Shown here piece by piece: positions 47,807-57,597 of a DNA stretch of 64,000 bases (positions within the stretch are counted from its first letter, which is position 1; each line of letters opens with the position of its first letter). The stretch covers positions 1 to 64,000 of the forward strand of contig JAKYXN010000030.1 of the NCBI GenBank assembly GCA_022538095.1, read 5' to 3'. The stretch is from Puniceicoccaceae bacterium K14. GTDB taxonomy: Bacteria > Verrucomicrobiota > Verrucomicrobiia > Opitutales > Opitutaceae. The notes under the pieces were generated by a model, which had not been told where the DNA came from, ran no database searches, and saw only the letters and a program-made list of their open reading frames with translations. The translations under genes were made by a program, and so were the position numbers.

Positions 47807-47978
47807 TTATTAGGCCCCGCTAAGGGAGCGATTATATAGAGGAATTGAAGGGGAAACTTTTAAATTTGTTTGCCATCAGCCCTTTAAACGCTCCTCGTAT
47901 TTAGGTTTAGGAGCATTGCAGGCGGGACGAAATCCGGTGTGGCAATCACAAATTGTTATCTGACCACTTAAAATCTAA

Positions 47979-48725
47979 ATGAGTTTAACCTTTGATAATC
48001 GAGTCGCCCTCGTTACTGGCGCAGGACGTGGAATTGGGCGTGCCATCGCCGAAAAATTGGGAGCAAACGGGGTAACTGTTATTTGCGTTTCTCGTTCAGA
48101 GTCGTCTTGTGGCTCAGCGGCTGAGGCAATCAATGCAGCAGGGGGCAAGGCAATTGCTTGCGCAGTTGACGTAGCGGATGGACCTGCTGTCGCGAAATTG
48201 AGCGAGGAGCTTATAACAGAGTTTGGCAACATCGACATTTTGGTAAACAATGCCGGTATCACGAAGGATAATCTTCTTTTCCGTATGACGGAGGAGGATT
48301 GGACCGATGTGATCGATACAAATCTCAATAGCGTATTCCATTTTGTTAAAGGCTTAGCCCGTCCAATGACCCGAAAACGTTGGGGCCGTGTAATCAATAT
48401 TACGTCTGTTTCCGGAATTATGGGCAATGCTGGGCAGACGAATTACGCAGCAGCCAAGGCCGGAATGATCGGTTTCACAAAGAGTCTAGCTAAGGAATTG
48501 GCCTCTCGCAGCGTAACTGTAAATGCAGTCGCCCCTGGGTTTATCGAAACCGATATGACAGCGAAAATTTCCGAAGCAGCGCTAGACATGGTGTTGCCTC
48601 AAATCCCACTCAAGCGAATGGGGCAAGCTGCGGATATCGCAAATATGGTCGCATACCTTGCTTCCGAAGAAGCTAATTATATCACAGGTCAAACTTTTAC
48701 CGTTGACGGCGGCATGACGATGTGA
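47979..48725 (+). CDS. fabG: 3-oxoacyl-ACP reductase
   Basis: A 248-residue short-chain dehydrogenase of type II fatty-acid synthesis that reduces 3-oxoacyl-ACP with NADPH. Cofactor loop TGAGRGIG, NNAG in ILVNNAGITKD, catalytic Ser in ITSVSG and Tyr/Lys in TNYAAAKAG are all present, and the end shows ITGQTFTVDGGMTM. It is followed by acpP after 40 bp and fabF, so the substrate is firmly fatty-acyl-ACP. There is no Shine-Dalgarno sequence before the ATG. Confidence 0.96.
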   Translation: MSLTFDNRVALVTGAGRGIGRAIAEKLGANGVTVICVSRSESSCGSAAEAINAAGGKAIACAVDVADGPAVAKLSEELITEFGNIDILVNNAGITKDNLLFRMTEEDWTDVIDTNLNSVFHFVKGLARPMTRKRWGRVINITSVSGIMGNAGQTNYAAAKAGMIGFTKSLAKELASRSVTVNAVAPGFIETDMTAKISEAALDMVLPQIPLKRMGQAADIANMVAYLASEEANYITGQTFTVDGGMTM

Positions 48726-48765
48726 TCCTTCCAGAAATAACCAATATTTTAAAAAATAGAGCAAA

Positions 48766-49023
48766 ATGTCAGACGGAAAAACCATAGAACAAAGGGTCTC
48801 TGAGATCATCGTAAACCAGCTCAACGTGAATGAAGAGCAAATTACTCCAGAAGCGTCTTTCTTAGACGATCTTGGAGCGGATTCACTCGATACTGTCGAG
48901 TTGATCATGGCTTTCGAGGAAGAGTTCAAGGATGAGATCAACGGAGAAATTCCTGAGTCCGATGCTGAGAAGCTTCAGACTGTTGGGAACGTTATTGATT
49001 ACATCAAAGAAAAGGCTGGATAA
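48766..49023 (+). CDS. acpP: acyl carrier protein
   Basis: An 85-residue acidic carrier. Ser40 in [17 protein letters not shown] receives the phosphopantetheine arm that holds growing acyl chains. The N-terminal helix and [10 protein letters not shown] are typical. It lies between fabG and fabF, with a strong hairpin after its stop that may raise its message stability relative to fabF. Length is normal for bacterial ACP. Confidence 0.98.
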   Translation: MSDGKTIEQRVSEIIVNQLNVNEEQITPEASFLDDLGADSLDTVELIMAFEEEFKDEINGEIPESDAEKLQTVGNVIDYIKEKAG

Positions 49024-49058
49024 GCATCCGGTTTTCTAAAATTTACTTATAACTTTTA

Positions 49059-49084
49059 GCCGCTTGGATTGACGTCCAGGCGGC
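49059..49084 (+). promoter_or_regulatory. strong intercistronic hairpin between acpP and fabF
   Basis: GCCGCTTGGA (49059-49068) pairs with TCCAGGCGGC (49075-49084) around a TTGACG loop: ten pairs with one G-U wobble. No T-tract follows, so full termination is unlikely; protection of the acpP 3' end or partial attenuation is more plausible. It ends 14 bp before the fabF ATG. Confidence 0.65.
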
Positions 49085-49098
49085 ATCTCTATGTATAG

Positions 49099-50358
49099 AT
49101 GTCTATGGGAGAAATGCCTGAAAGCCAAAGAGTAGTGATAACCGGTCTCGGCGCGATAACGCCGCTAGGCTTGGACGTGGATTCTTTTTTCCAAGGACTT
49201 ATCGATGGTAAGTGCGGAATCAGCAAAGTTGAGTCGTTCGATGCAAGTAAGTTTACCAGCCAGATCGGCGGAGAAATCAAAGATTTCGAGGTAAATGATC
49301 ATATGGATCCAAAGCAAGCGCGCCGCAATGACCGCTTTGTGCACTTTGCATATGCCGCAGCGATGCAAGCTTTCAAGGATTCTGGCCTTAACATGGAGAA
49401 AGAAGACCCAGACCGCGTAGGAATCTTTATAGGTTCCGGAATTGGCGGAATGGATACTATCGAGAAAAATCACACTAAGCTTCTCGAGTCAGGACCTCGG
49501 AAGGTGTCGCCATTCATGATTCCTGCTTTGATTTCAAATATGGCCTCAGGAATTGTGGCGATTGAGATCGGGGCGATGGGTCCAAACTTTTCAATCGTAA
49601 GCGCGTGTGCGACAGGAGCTCATGCGATTGGTGAATCCCTCAAGACATTGCGACTTGGCGAAGCCGACGTAATGATCGCAGGAGGTAGTGAAGCTGCTAT
49701 TACTGCTTTAAGCTATGGTGGCTTCTGCTCTATGAAAGCAATGTGCACGCGTAATGATGACCCGGCGGGAGCGAGCCGCCCATTCGATGCGGATCGAAGC
49801 GGGTTTGTCATGGGAGAAGGAGCAGGCGTTATCGTGATGGAAACGCTTGAGCACGCAAAGAAGCGTGGAGCCAATATCATTTGTGAAATCGTGGGCTACG
49901 GAGCCTCTTGCGATGCGAACCATATTACCGCTCCTCACCCAGAAGGATTGGGCTTGGCTGGCGCGATGAAGCGAGCTCTACACTCTGCGTCGTTGAATCC
50001 AGAGAGCATCGAGTATATCAATGCGCACGGTACCTCTACGCCTTACAATGATAAGTTTGAGACCAAGGCGATGAAGAATCTTTTTGGCGAACATGCGAAC
50101 AAGCTAATGATTAGTTCCACCAAGTCGATGACAGGTCACTTGCTCGGAGCAGCTGGAGGAATTGAATCTGTTGCGTGCGCGAAAATGCTAACAGAGGGCA
50201 AAATAGCTCCAACAATCAATTATACGACGCCTGATCCTGATTGTGATTTGGACTATGTTCCGAATGAAGCACGTGAAGCTAAGGTGAAGATTGCCATGAG
50301 CAACAGCCTTGGGTTTGGCGGACAAAACGCTTCTTTGATTTTTAAGGTATACGAATAA
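49099..50358 (+). CDS. fabF: 3-oxoacyl-ACP synthase II
   Basis: A 419-residue elongating condensing enzyme. The catalytic triad is Cys170 in IVSACATGAHAI, His in YINAHGTSTPYND and His in KSMTGHLLGAAGG. GGSEAAI and SNSLGFGGQNASL are further signatures. Start: three in-frame ATGs lie at 49099, 49105 and 49114; the last has GGGAG just before it but too close for a normal ribosome site, and the family alignment begins at SQRVVITG. It is the third gene of the fabG operon. Confidence 0.97.
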   Translation: MSMGEMPESQRVVITGLGAITPLGLDVDSFFQGLIDGKCGISKVESFDASKFTSQIGGEIKDFEVNDHMDPKQARRNDRFVHFAYAAAMQAFKDSGLNMEKEDPDRVGIFIGSGIGGMDTIEKNHTKLLESGPRKVSPFMIPALISNMASGIVAIEIGAMGPNFSIVSACATGAHAIGESLKTLRLGEADVMIAGGSEAAITALSYGGFCSMKAMCTRNDDPAGASRPFDADRSGFVMGEGAGVIVMETLEHAKKRGANIICEIVGYGASCDANHITAPHPEGLGLAGAMKRALHSASLNPESIEYINAHGTSTPYNDKFETKAMKNLFGEHANKLMISSTKSMTGHLLGAAGGIESVACAKMLTEGKIAPTINYTTPDPDCDLDYVPNEAREAKVKIAMSNSLGFGGQNASLIFKVYE

Positions 50359-50415
50359 TCACTCGTATTCTAAATTGGGTAATTCAACTACGTCACTAGA
50401 CAAAAAGAGATAAAA

Positions 50416-50832
50416 ATGGAAAAGACATTTATCATCCTTAAACCAGACTGCATGGAAAAGGGCTTGGCGGGCGAAGTCCTGCAGCGCTTTGAAAAAGAGG
50501 GTTTTGCAATCGTTGCTAGCAAGATGACTCGATTGGAGTCGCCGATTCTGCGTGAGCATTATGCCCACGTTGCAGATAAGCCGTTCTTCCCAGAGATCGA
50601 AGAATTTATGAGCTCACGTCCTGTTATCATGGCTGCGCTTGAAGGCGAAAATGTAATTCAACGCGTACGCGACCTTCTTGGTCCTACGGATTCTACCAAA
50701 GCGCCTGCCGGCACGATCCGCGGAGATTTTGGAACAGATATGATGAAGAACATGGTTCATGCGTCTGACGCTCCCGAGACGGCAGCGGCGGAGTTGCAAC
50801 GTTTCTTTTTAGAGTCCGAAATTTACGGCTAA
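50416..50832 (+). CDS. ndk: nucleoside diphosphate kinase
   Basis: A 138-residue enzyme that transfers phosphate between nucleoside tri- and diphosphates through phospho-His115 in NMVHASD. MEKTFIILKPDCMEKG, GPTDSTKAPAGTIRGDFG and the length are all typical. It lies 57 bp after fabF and is followed by a terminator, so it probably closes the fatty-acid operon. Confidence 0.97.
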   Translation: MEKTFIILKPDCMEKGLAGEVLQRFEKEGFAIVASKMTRLESPILREHYAHVADKPFFPEIEEFMSSRPVIMAALEGENVIQRVRDLLGPTDSTKAPAGTIRGDFGTDMMKNMVHASDAPETAAAELQRFFLESEIYG

Positions 50833-50863
50833 GACTATTTTTCGGAGTTAAAATTTGATTAAG

Positions 50864-50890
50864 AGCTACCCAGTTTGGGTAGCTTTTTTT
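50864..50890 (+). terminator. rho-independent terminator after ndk
   Basis: AGCTACCCA (50864-50872), a GTT loop and TGGGTAGCT (50876-50884) form a perfect 9-bp stem running into a T-tract to 50890. It lies 31 bp past the ndk stop. Confidence 0.92.
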
Positions 50891-51040
50891 GTTTCAACTT
50901 AGGTTCAATAGGGTTTTTAGCCCATCTTTAGTCCAATTCTTGTATTCATATCAAGTTCAGGTGTTTACGCCTGAAAAAAAAACTCATTTTGAGAATAAAT
51001 ACTTACTAAAAAAATAAGTAGCTATGACGATAGACTAAAA

Positions 51041-53038
51041 ATGAATTTTAAAAATCGCTCTCTGAAATTTAAGATTATTCTCTTTAGTCTTATAACATCC
51101 TTGGTCCCTTTGGCGCTATTGACGTGGAGAGTTGAGGTGCTTTTTGACGAAGAAGTGGAAGAGCTAAGCAGCACTTACCAGTCGTACGCTATTGCACTGG
51201 TCGATATTATTGATCGAAACCTTTTTGAGCGCTACGGAGATGTTCAAGCGTTTGCGGCTAACAATTTAGCAAGAGATCGCTCGAATTGGGGGAATCCTGA
51301 TGAAGACACGAACCCACTAGTGCAGACAATCAATAAGTATGTGGATCTCTATGACATTTACACAGCGATGATCCTGGTTGATATGGAGGGTCGCCCAATT
51401 GCGGTGAATACTCGGAATCACAGTGGAGAGTTGTTGAATACAAATTGGATTTATAATGAAAACTACGCATCTGCGTCATGGTTTATCGACGCCAAGCAAA
51501 AGAGATTTTTAAAAGGCGAAGGGACCGACGGGACGGTGGTTGAGGATGTTCACGTTGATCCTATCATCAAACAACTAGATGGAGGAAATGGTTTAGGGAT
51601 TAGCTATACTGCGCCGGTTTATGACCAATTTGGCGAGATTGTTGCAGTTTGGTCGAATCGTGTCTCCATGGATCTCGTGAATCAAATGTGTATCGCTACT
51701 TATGATGAGTTGGTAGAACTTGGATTCAATACAGCGGAAGTTACTCTCCTAAACAAGGTCGGCGAGGTTATTGTGGATCTAGACCCTCGCTCGAACGGAG
51801 GTCAAGTCGCTGTGGGAAAGGACATGGGAGTATTGCTCAATCTGAATTTGGTGGAGAAGGGGGTAGCAGCGGCAATTAGAGCTGTGAACGGAGAGCACGG
51901 TGGCATGGATAGTTATCATGCTCGTAAGGAGGTCGTACAGACAGTCGGTTATGCTCATTCTAAAGGAGCGCTTGGCTACAAAGGATTAGGGTGGAGCGCT
52001 TTGGTCCGGCTTGATAAAGCGGAAACGATGGCTAAAATCAACTCTGCGAGAGTTGAGATCGTAGTACTATTTCTGATATCAGCGGTTTTAGTACTAGTAG
52101 GAGCAACTTTTATGTCTAAGACGATTGCTAAACCTGTCGAAGGAATTGCTAAACGCGTTTTGGGTAATGTGGAATCAACGAAGATTTCTTCTCGGGTTGT
52201 CGACGAGAACGCGCACAAACTCGCAGAAGGAGCGAGCGAACAGGCTGCATCGGTAGAGCTTACATCTTCTGCTTTGGAAGAGCTATCTTCCATGACCAGC
52301 CAAAATGCTCAAAGTGTAGTCGATGCGAAAACTCGTATGGACGAGGCAAAAGGTGTTGTTACCGATATAAACACTTTGGTTGATGGTTTAAAAGAGTCGA
52401 TGTCAGGGATTTCTAACGCGAGTGAAGAAACTCAAAAGATCATTAAGACTATTGATGAAATCGCTTTCCAAACCAATATCTTGGCATTGAATGCGGCTGT
52501 TGAGGCTGCGAGAGCAGGAGAGGCTGGAGCTGGATTCGCTGTAGTTGCTGATGAAGTACGTAGCTTGGCAAGTAGGGCTGCGGAAGCGGCTCAAAATACT
52601 GCGGGTCTGATTGAGTCGAACATCAGTAAAATTGACGAAGGCGTTAAGTCAGTGGAGCAAACCGATGATGGCTTTAAGAATTTGCAAAGCAAGACGGATG
52701 AAATAGCGCTTTGCGTTGATCAAATATCAGTTGCTTCGGAGCAGCAAAAAATTGGCTTGAGCCAAATTAGCGATGCGATTGGAAAAATCAGTGCCGTTAC
52801 TATTACAAATGCATCAACTTCGGAAGAGGCTGCAGCAGCTGCAAAGGAAATGAGCGGTCAAGCAAATGAAATGGGTAGGCTTGCGAGCGAACTGGACGAG
52901 GTTATTGAAGGAGCAGCCGCTTTAAATAAACCGGCTCATCGCCCGGTTGCAAGTAATAGTAACCGACTAACAAATACAGCGCCGACTTCCAATGTTGCGG
53001 TTCCAGCAGGAGGCAATGACCTCGACATGTGGAACTAA
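51041..53038 (+). CDS. methyl-accepting chemotaxis protein
   Basis: A 665-residue membrane chemoreceptor. TM1 is near residues 10-27; a periplasmic Cache-like region (about 30-330, with [10 protein letters not shown] and [17 protein letters not shown]) senses small ligands; TM2 is about 340-362. The cytoplasmic signalling hairpin has [20 protein letters not shown] and [13 protein letters not shown]. After TM2 there is a proline ([10 protein letters not shown]) but no full HAMP domain, and the chain enters the methylation helices ([11 protein letters not shown]) almost at once. There is no C-terminal CheR-binding pentapeptide. It implies a motile, chemotactic cell, although no che genes are in the window. 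Confidence 0.93.
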   Translation: MNFKNRSLKFKIILFSLITSLVPLALLTWRVEVLFDEEVEELSSTYQSYAIALVDIIDRNLFERYGDVQAFAANNLARDRSNWGNPDEDTNPLVQTINKYVDLYDIYTAMILVDMEGRPIAVNTRNHSGELLNTNWIYNENYASASWFIDAKQKRFLKGEGTDGTVVEDVHVDPIIKQLDGGNGLGISYTAPVYDQFGEIVAVWSNRVSMDLVNQMCIATYDELVELGFNTAEVTLLNKVGEVIVDLDPRSNGGQVAVGKDMGVLLNLNLVEKGVAAAIRAVNGEHGGMDSYHARKEVVQTVGYAHSKGALGYKGLGWSALVRLDKAETMAKINSARVEIVVLFLISAVLVLVGATFMSKTIAKPVEGIAKRVLGNVESTKISSRVVDENAHKLAEGASEQAASVELTSSALEELSSMTSQNAQSVVDAKTRMDEAKGVVTDINTLVDGLKESMSGISNASEETQKIIKTIDEIAFQTNILALNAAVEAARAGEAGAGFAVVADEVRSLASRAAEAAQNTAGLIESNISKIDEGVKSVEQTDDGFKNLQSKTDEIALCVDQISVASEQQKIGLSQISDAIGKISAVTITNASTSEEAAAAAKEMSGQANEMGRLASELDEVIEGAAALNKPAHRPVASNSNRLTNTAPTSNVAVPAGGNDLDMWN

Positions 53039-53045
53039 GGTACAA

Positions 53046-54458
53046 TCATTCGACAGGACGGAGTTTGTAAATAGTTGAGTCTGTGCGACTCCTGCTGTTA
53101 ATAATGATATACAGCAAGCCATCTGGCCCTTCGACAACATCTCTAATTCTATCTCGGGTTCTGAATAAAATCTCATCCGAGGTAATTTCGTTATCATGAA
53201 TTTCCAATCGGTGCAATTCACCGGCAGAAAGTCCACCTACAAACAGGTTGTGTTTCCATTTAGAGAATGTGTTGCCCGAATAAAATGAAATACCGGATAC
53301 GGCTATAGAGGGCGTCCAGTAGTGTTTGGGTTGCTCCATGTCTGGCTTTTCAACGATGTCGGTAATCGGGGATCCGTTGTAATTCATACCATAGGTGATT
53401 ACGGGCCAACCATAATTGTTACCCGCTTCGATTAGGTTGATCTCGTCGCCGCCACGTGGTCCATGCTCAGCTTCCCATAGGTTTCCAGTTTCGGGGTGGA
53501 GAACGAGTCCTTGGGGGTTTCTGTTTCCGTAAGCCCATATGCTGGGAATGGCTTCTTTGTTTTTGGCGAATGGATTGTTTTCGGGAATACGTCCATCGGC
53601 ATACAATCTGTGAATTTTGCCATTCGGTCGACTGATGTCTTGTGCTTGATCTTGTTGCCCTCGATCTCCGATGCCGAAAAATAGATACTCGTCTTTAAAT
53701 ACGATACGCGTCCCGAAATGATGTCTACGGTTTGTGTAAAAGGACTTTTCGGCAAAGTAGATCGATTCCTGATCTACCCATTCCCCATTTTCTACTTTGC
53801 CTCTAACTATTGCAGTCATGCCGTCTTCGTCGTTTATTCCCTCTACATAACTCAAATAGATCCACTTATTAGACTCGTAGTCGGGGTGGATTGCAACATC
53901 TAGTAGCCCTCCCTGTCCGTTGTCTTTGACGGTCGGCGTTCCTAAGATTGGCCCGATTAAAGTATCACTGGAGTGTATCCATAAATTTCCATTCTTTTGA
54001 GTTGTGATAATATCCCCATTTGGAAGGAAATCCAAAGACCATAGGGTTCCCGTCATAGATGTGACTTCTTGAATTTCGAGGTCGTAGAGCTCTGTTTGTA
54101 CCAACTTATCGAATTCTGGATCTGGCTTGGCTTCTCTTTGGGCTAGCAACTCTTTCTCGTGAATGAGGATGACCAATGATCGAATGTCTTCATCGCTAAG
54201 AGTTCCTTCAAAAGCTGGCATCCCAAGTGTTTCATTTCCCGAACGAATAGCGTCGGCAATTGCCGCTTCTGTAGGTTCAATCGTCCATTGTCCGTCGATT
54301 AGTGAGCTTCCTTGGCCGCCGTCAAGGAGTCTACCGTGACAACTCGCGCAATTCACTTCATAGATCTCAGCGACTTTACCTGTACCGATTCGATTTTGGG
54401 CGGTAACATGAGTGAGAGAAAGTAAGGGAAGGAGAGAGGCGATTAGAAGCTTGGTCAT
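53046..54458 (-). CDS. cytochrome c-PQQ-type sugar dehydrogenase fusion
   Basis: A 470-residue exported protein with a 20-residue signal peptide. Residues 25-100 form a class I cytochrome c, with haem site C37-A-S-C40-H41 in YEVNCASCHGRLLDG and axial Met in LGMPAFEG. The rest is a soluble aldose-sugar-dehydrogenase-like propeller (YliI type): LDFLPNGDIITTQKNGNLW, RRHHFGTRIVF, GNRNPQGLVLHPETG and EHGPRGGDEINLIEAGNNYG. It would oxidise sugars or polyol ends in the periplasm and pass electrons to its own haem. The fusion order is cytochrome first. The partner electron acceptor is unknown. Confidence 0.88.
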   Translation of the reverse strand: MTKLLIASLLPLLSLTHVTAQNRIGTGKVAEIYEVNCASCHGRLLDGGQGSSLIDGQWTIEPTEAAIADAIRSGNETLGMPAFEGTLSDEDIRSLVILIHEKELLAQREAKPDPEFDKLVQTELYDLEIQEVTSMTGTLWSLDFLPNGDIITTQKNGNLWIHSSDTLIGPILGTPTVKDNGQGGLLDVAIHPDYESNKWIYLSYVEGINDEDGMTAIVRGKVENGEWVDQESIYFAEKSFYTNRRHHFGTRIVFKDEYLFFGIGDRGQQDQAQDISRPNGKIHRLYADGRIPENNPFAKNKEAIPSIWAYGNRNPQGLVLHPETGNLWEAEHGPRGGDEINLIEAGNNYGWPVITYGMNYNGSPITDIVEKPDMEQPKHYWTPSIAVSGISFYSGNTFSKWKHNLFVGGLSAGELHRLEIHDNEITSDEILFRTRDRIRDVVEGPDGLLYIIINSRSRTDSTIYKLRPVE

Positions 54459-54585
54459 GTGTTTGGTTGTAAGCTTGAGTACTGGCCTATTTCAATGTCC
54501 AAGTCATTAGTATTTGAGTCATATCGATTGACTGGAGTTCGGTTTGTCTTGTTAGAGCCTTCTTTGAGGACATGCTATTGGGATC

Positions 54586-55077
54586 ATGGCGATTGTTTTG
54601 CGACCGGCCGGAATAGAAGACCTGCGAATACTTTCTGATTGGGACGAACAGCCGCATGTGATTGCGTCAGATCCTAACGACGATTGGGAATGGGAAAAGG
54701 AGTTGAGTCGTTCGCCAGTTTGGCGCGAGCAGTTGATTGCCGAATTCGACGGACGGGCTATCGGCTTCATTCAAATTATAGATCCAGCGAAAGAAGAAAG
54801 CCACTACTGGGGAGAAGTGGCAGCTAACCTTCGAGCGATTGACATATGGATCGGAGAAGAAGCGGATTTGGGAAAGGGCTACGGAACTGAAATGATGAAG
54901 CAAGCGATTGGACGCTGCTTCGCTCAAAAAAGTGTAGAAGCGATTCTGGTAGATCCGCTCGCCGAGAATGTAGCGGCTCATCATTTTTATGAACGACTTG
55001 GATTTCGATTTTTAGAGTATCGCAAATTTGGCGAAGACGACACCAAAGTATATCGATTGCTCAGAACTGATATTTGA
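54586..55077 (+). CDS. GNAT-family N-acetyltransferase (AacA4/RimJ-like)
   Basis: A 163-residue acetyltransferase. LRPAGIEDLRILSDWDEQPHV opens the fold; the acetyl-CoA loop is ADLGKGYGTEMMKQAI, and AAHHFYERLGFRFLEYRKFG is the C-terminal signature shared with aminoglycoside 6'-N-acetyltransferases and ribosomal-protein acetylases. The resemblance to resistance enzymes is general, so no resistance role is claimed. It stands alone, divergent from the sugar dehydrogenase and 3 bp from the convergent regulator. Confidence 0.85.
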   Translation: MAIVLRPAGIEDLRILSDWDEQPHVIASDPNDDWEWEKELSRSPVWREQLIAEFDGRAIGFIQIIDPAKEESHYWGEVAANLRAIDIWIGEEADLGKGYGTEMMKQAIGRCFAQKSVEAILVDPLAENVAAHHFYERLGFRFLEYRKFGEDDTKVYRLLRTDI

Positions 55078-55080
55078 TAG

Positions 55081-55773
55081 TTAAAGTGCATCAATAGCCT
55101 CTTTAATAACTTGGGCTTTGCGACGGCTGATTGGGTAGCGGGTTTTGTCGATCATGACGATGGCACGACCTCCGTTTTCGAGCGTTTCTGTTCCGGTGGC
55201 GAAGCTTATGTTTACGATGTGTGAGCGGTGGATACGTAAGAAATTGGGTGGAAGGATTTTTTCGAGATTATCTAATCGGTCGTAGTGCATGAGACGCTTT
55301 CGATTTTCGGTGGCGATCTCGACGTAGTCGTCGGCCCCGGATAGGGCAACGATTTCTTTGATAGGAACGATGTCTAGCTGTCCTTGGGACTTGACCACAA
55401 TTCGTTCGCTCCCATTCGTTTTTTCCTTTGCCCGCTCAATGGCCCGAGCGAGGCGTTCTTTTTCAACTGGTTTTGCGATAAAGTCGACCACTTCGTGATC
55501 AAAGGCCTCCAGTGCTCGGTCTACGTTAGCCGATACAATAATTGTAGGAACGCGCGTATTCTTCGATTTGCGTAGCAATTCAAACCCATCTTCTCCCACG
55601 AGATCGAGGTCTAGGAAGATTAGGTCGGTGGGAGCTTTTGTGAGGTGCTCCTGGGCCTCAGCTAGAAATTCGACGTGAGTAACCTTTAGCTGAAGTGTAT
55701 CCAAGATAGAATTAATCAGCCGCTTCAAACGTCGAGCGGCTAGGATCTCGTCTTCGACGATTAGAATATTCAT
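55081..55773 (-). CDS. second LytTR-family response regulator
   Basis: A 230-residue transcription factor. The receiver shows VEDE at 6-9, Asp55 in IFLDLDLVGEDG and Lys in FIAKPVE. The LytTR domain (about 130-230) contains PPNFLRIHRSHIVNI and RYPISRRKAQVI. It overlaps its kinase gene by 4 nt. It is shorter than the regulator at 15861 and is not a close copy, so the two pairs are probably independent. Confidence 0.9.
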   Translation of the reverse strand: MNILIVEDEILAARRLKRLINSILDTLQLKVTHVEFLAEAQEHLTKAPTDLIFLDLDLVGEDGFELLRKSKNTRVPTIIVSANVDRALEAFDHEVVDFIAKPVEKERLARAIERAKEKTNGSERIVVKSQGQLDIVPIKEIVALSGADDYVEIATENRKRLMHYDRLDNLEKILPPNFLRIHRSHIVNISFATGTETLENGGRAIVMIDKTRYPISRRKAQVIKEAIDAL

Positions 55774-57473
55774 GCTGACTGGGTCTTAAATCTTAGGGTT
55801 GAACTCCAAGAGCCGTGTTTCGTTTGTTTGTGGCTGAGTTCTGAGGATTTGCCAAAGGCAGCTAGTAGACGTTTTTGGATGTAGGCACTGCCTTCACCGC
55901 TGAATCCAGCATTGCGTTTGATCTGTATGGGAGGGGGAGAGTGCAAGCTTAGAGTGGTGACTTGGCCATCGTTTGATTGTGCGAGGCGAAAGGTGGCTCC
56001 ATCGTGAAACCGCGAGTGGGTGAAGGCGTTTTCGATAAGGGTGTGAACGATGCCGGGTGGGATTTTAAGAGTAGATTGAATGTTTTCTGTTTCGAGTTCG
56101 AAGGTTTGGTCGGACCGATAGGACATCACGGTGAGGTGATAGCGGCAGATGGAAATTTCATCCGAGAGTGTGACGAATGCTTGGTTACTCATGGTGGCGA
56201 ATAGTCGGAATTCGTTAGCGAGTGCGTTGATCATTTTGACGGCGACAGATGGCTGAGATTCGACCCATTCTATTAGCGCATTCAGTGTATTCATTAGGAA
56301 GTGAGGTGCGATGCGACGCTTCAATAGTTCGAGCTCCAGAGTATCGGCTCGTTCTTGGGCAGTGCGTCGAGCGGTTGCAACTCGCTTTAGCTCTCGGGCT
56401 TGATCGACGAAGGCGAGTAAAAGAATCGCCGCTGTCGCGAGGTAGAAGGTTTGATCTAGAAAATTGGGTCCCTGTATGAGAATTAAAAGTGCGTAGAGCG
56501 AGAGGATTGAGGCGGTAGTAAGTTCTCTATGTTTTAATCTAATCGTATTGGGAAAGATAGATACGATCGAAACAACAATGGGTATAAGCAGGCAAAAGAG
56601 GGCCTTGGAATCGAACCCCGGTAAGAAATAGATTGTAAGTGCAAGGAGACCAATCGAGATGAGAGGCGCACGTGTCCACTGTTTGGGGTTAAATCGCTTT
56701 GAGATATAGGTCGTCATCGAGAGAGCGAACCCAGCAGCGCTGGCAGTTATGAATACGAGTCTCCAGGTATGCCAGGGATAGGAATAGCGGGTGATTTCTC
56801 GTAGAGCTTCGAAGAGTAATTGCGTGCTGGCGAAGAACGCCATCGCTGCGATGAATAGGGCGTACGGGTTTTCCTTTCGACCGATTGCCAGTATTCCAAA
56901 ATAGAGAGTGGCTAGGATAAACGCTCCCACCGTCATGATTGATGCGAGATAGCGACCTGTTAGAGGCGGCTTCGCTAAATCGGGCGTGGCTATGCGCAAA
57001 TAGTGAATCGGTTGGCTCAGGCTTATCAAGTTATGGTGGCTGGATAGACGAAGGCTCAGCGTGTTTTTTCCTTCTCGTACAAGGTTCGGCGGTATGAAAA
57101 AGGTGGCGTCCATTAAGCCGGGTTGTTCGGATTCTTTATTATATCCGATCCGGCCGTTCGTTGCGATGAGTGTCCCATTCCAGTACACTTCGCTCGATGC
57201 AGCGGCTCCGAGGTAAATTGCTAAAGGCAATCCTGGGCGAGGAATCGGTACTTCGCTAGAAAGCCACATGACACGTCCCTGAGGGTCGATTTTATGTAGG
57301 GCCGCGGTGTGCTTGAATTTTGGCAACTCTTTGGATTCATTTAGGGAAAACTGGATCTCTTTAATGCGAAACGTGAAGGAATCTGCGTCTGAGCCGGCGA
57401 AAGCAAGAGAGACCGATGAAAAGAGGGACACCAAAATGATCAAAAATCGTATCATGAGGAGACTATACATCAT
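55770..57473 (-). CDS. 7TM sensor histidine kinase of the LytS type
   Basis: A 567-residue membrane kinase. After a signal peptide (about 1-26) comes a periplasmic jelly-roll region (about 28-165, with AIYLGAAASSEVYWNG and REGKNTLSLRLSS), then seven hydrophobic helices (about 175-365), a short coil, and the kinase domain with His391 in RRIAPHFLMNTLNAL and GIVHTLIENAFTHS in the ATP site. This is the 7TMR-DISM plan, in which the outer domain probably binds carbohydrate. It is co-translated with the LytTR regulator. Confidence 0.88.
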   Translation of the reverse strand: MMYSLLMIRFLIILVSLFSSVSLAFAGSDADSFTFRIKEIQFSLNESKELPKFKHTAALHKIDPQGRVMWLSSEVPIPRPGLPLAIYLGAAASSEVYWNGTLIATNGRIGYNKESEQPGLMDATFFIPPNLVREGKNTLSLRLSSHHNLISLSQPIHYLRIATPDLAKPPLTGRYLASIMTVGAFILATLYFGILAIGRKENPYALFIAAMAFFASTQLLFEALREITRYSYPWHTWRLVFITASAAGFALSMTTYISKRFNPKQWTRAPLISIGLLALTIYFLPGFDSKALFCLLIPIVVSIVSIFPNTIRLKHRELTTASILSLYALLILIQGPNFLDQTFYLATAAILLLAFVDQARELKRVATARRTAQERADTLELELLKRRIAPHFLMNTLNALIEWVESQPSVAVKMINALANEFRLFATMSNQAFVTLSDEISICRYHLTVMSYRSDQTFELETENIQSTLKIPPGIVHTLIENAFTHSRFHDGATFRLAQSNDGQVTTLSLHSPPPIQIKRNAGFSGEGSAYIQKRLLAAFGKSSELSHKQTKHGSWSSTLRFKTQSA

Positions 57474-57597
57474 TTTTCAAAACTGTTCATGGCCGATTAC
57501 CGAGCGGATGCAACCGTTGACCGAATAGATCTGTTGATTCGTGTGTTTCACTGGCATTTAGGTGAGCTATAAATCGCTAAATTATTTTTCAAATAAA

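Noticed and set aside
50961-50980. Hairpin TTCAGGTG-TTTA-CGCCTGAA as a terminator
   Set aside because: On the plus strand it is followed by A residues and on the minus strand no T-tract follows, so it does not qualify.
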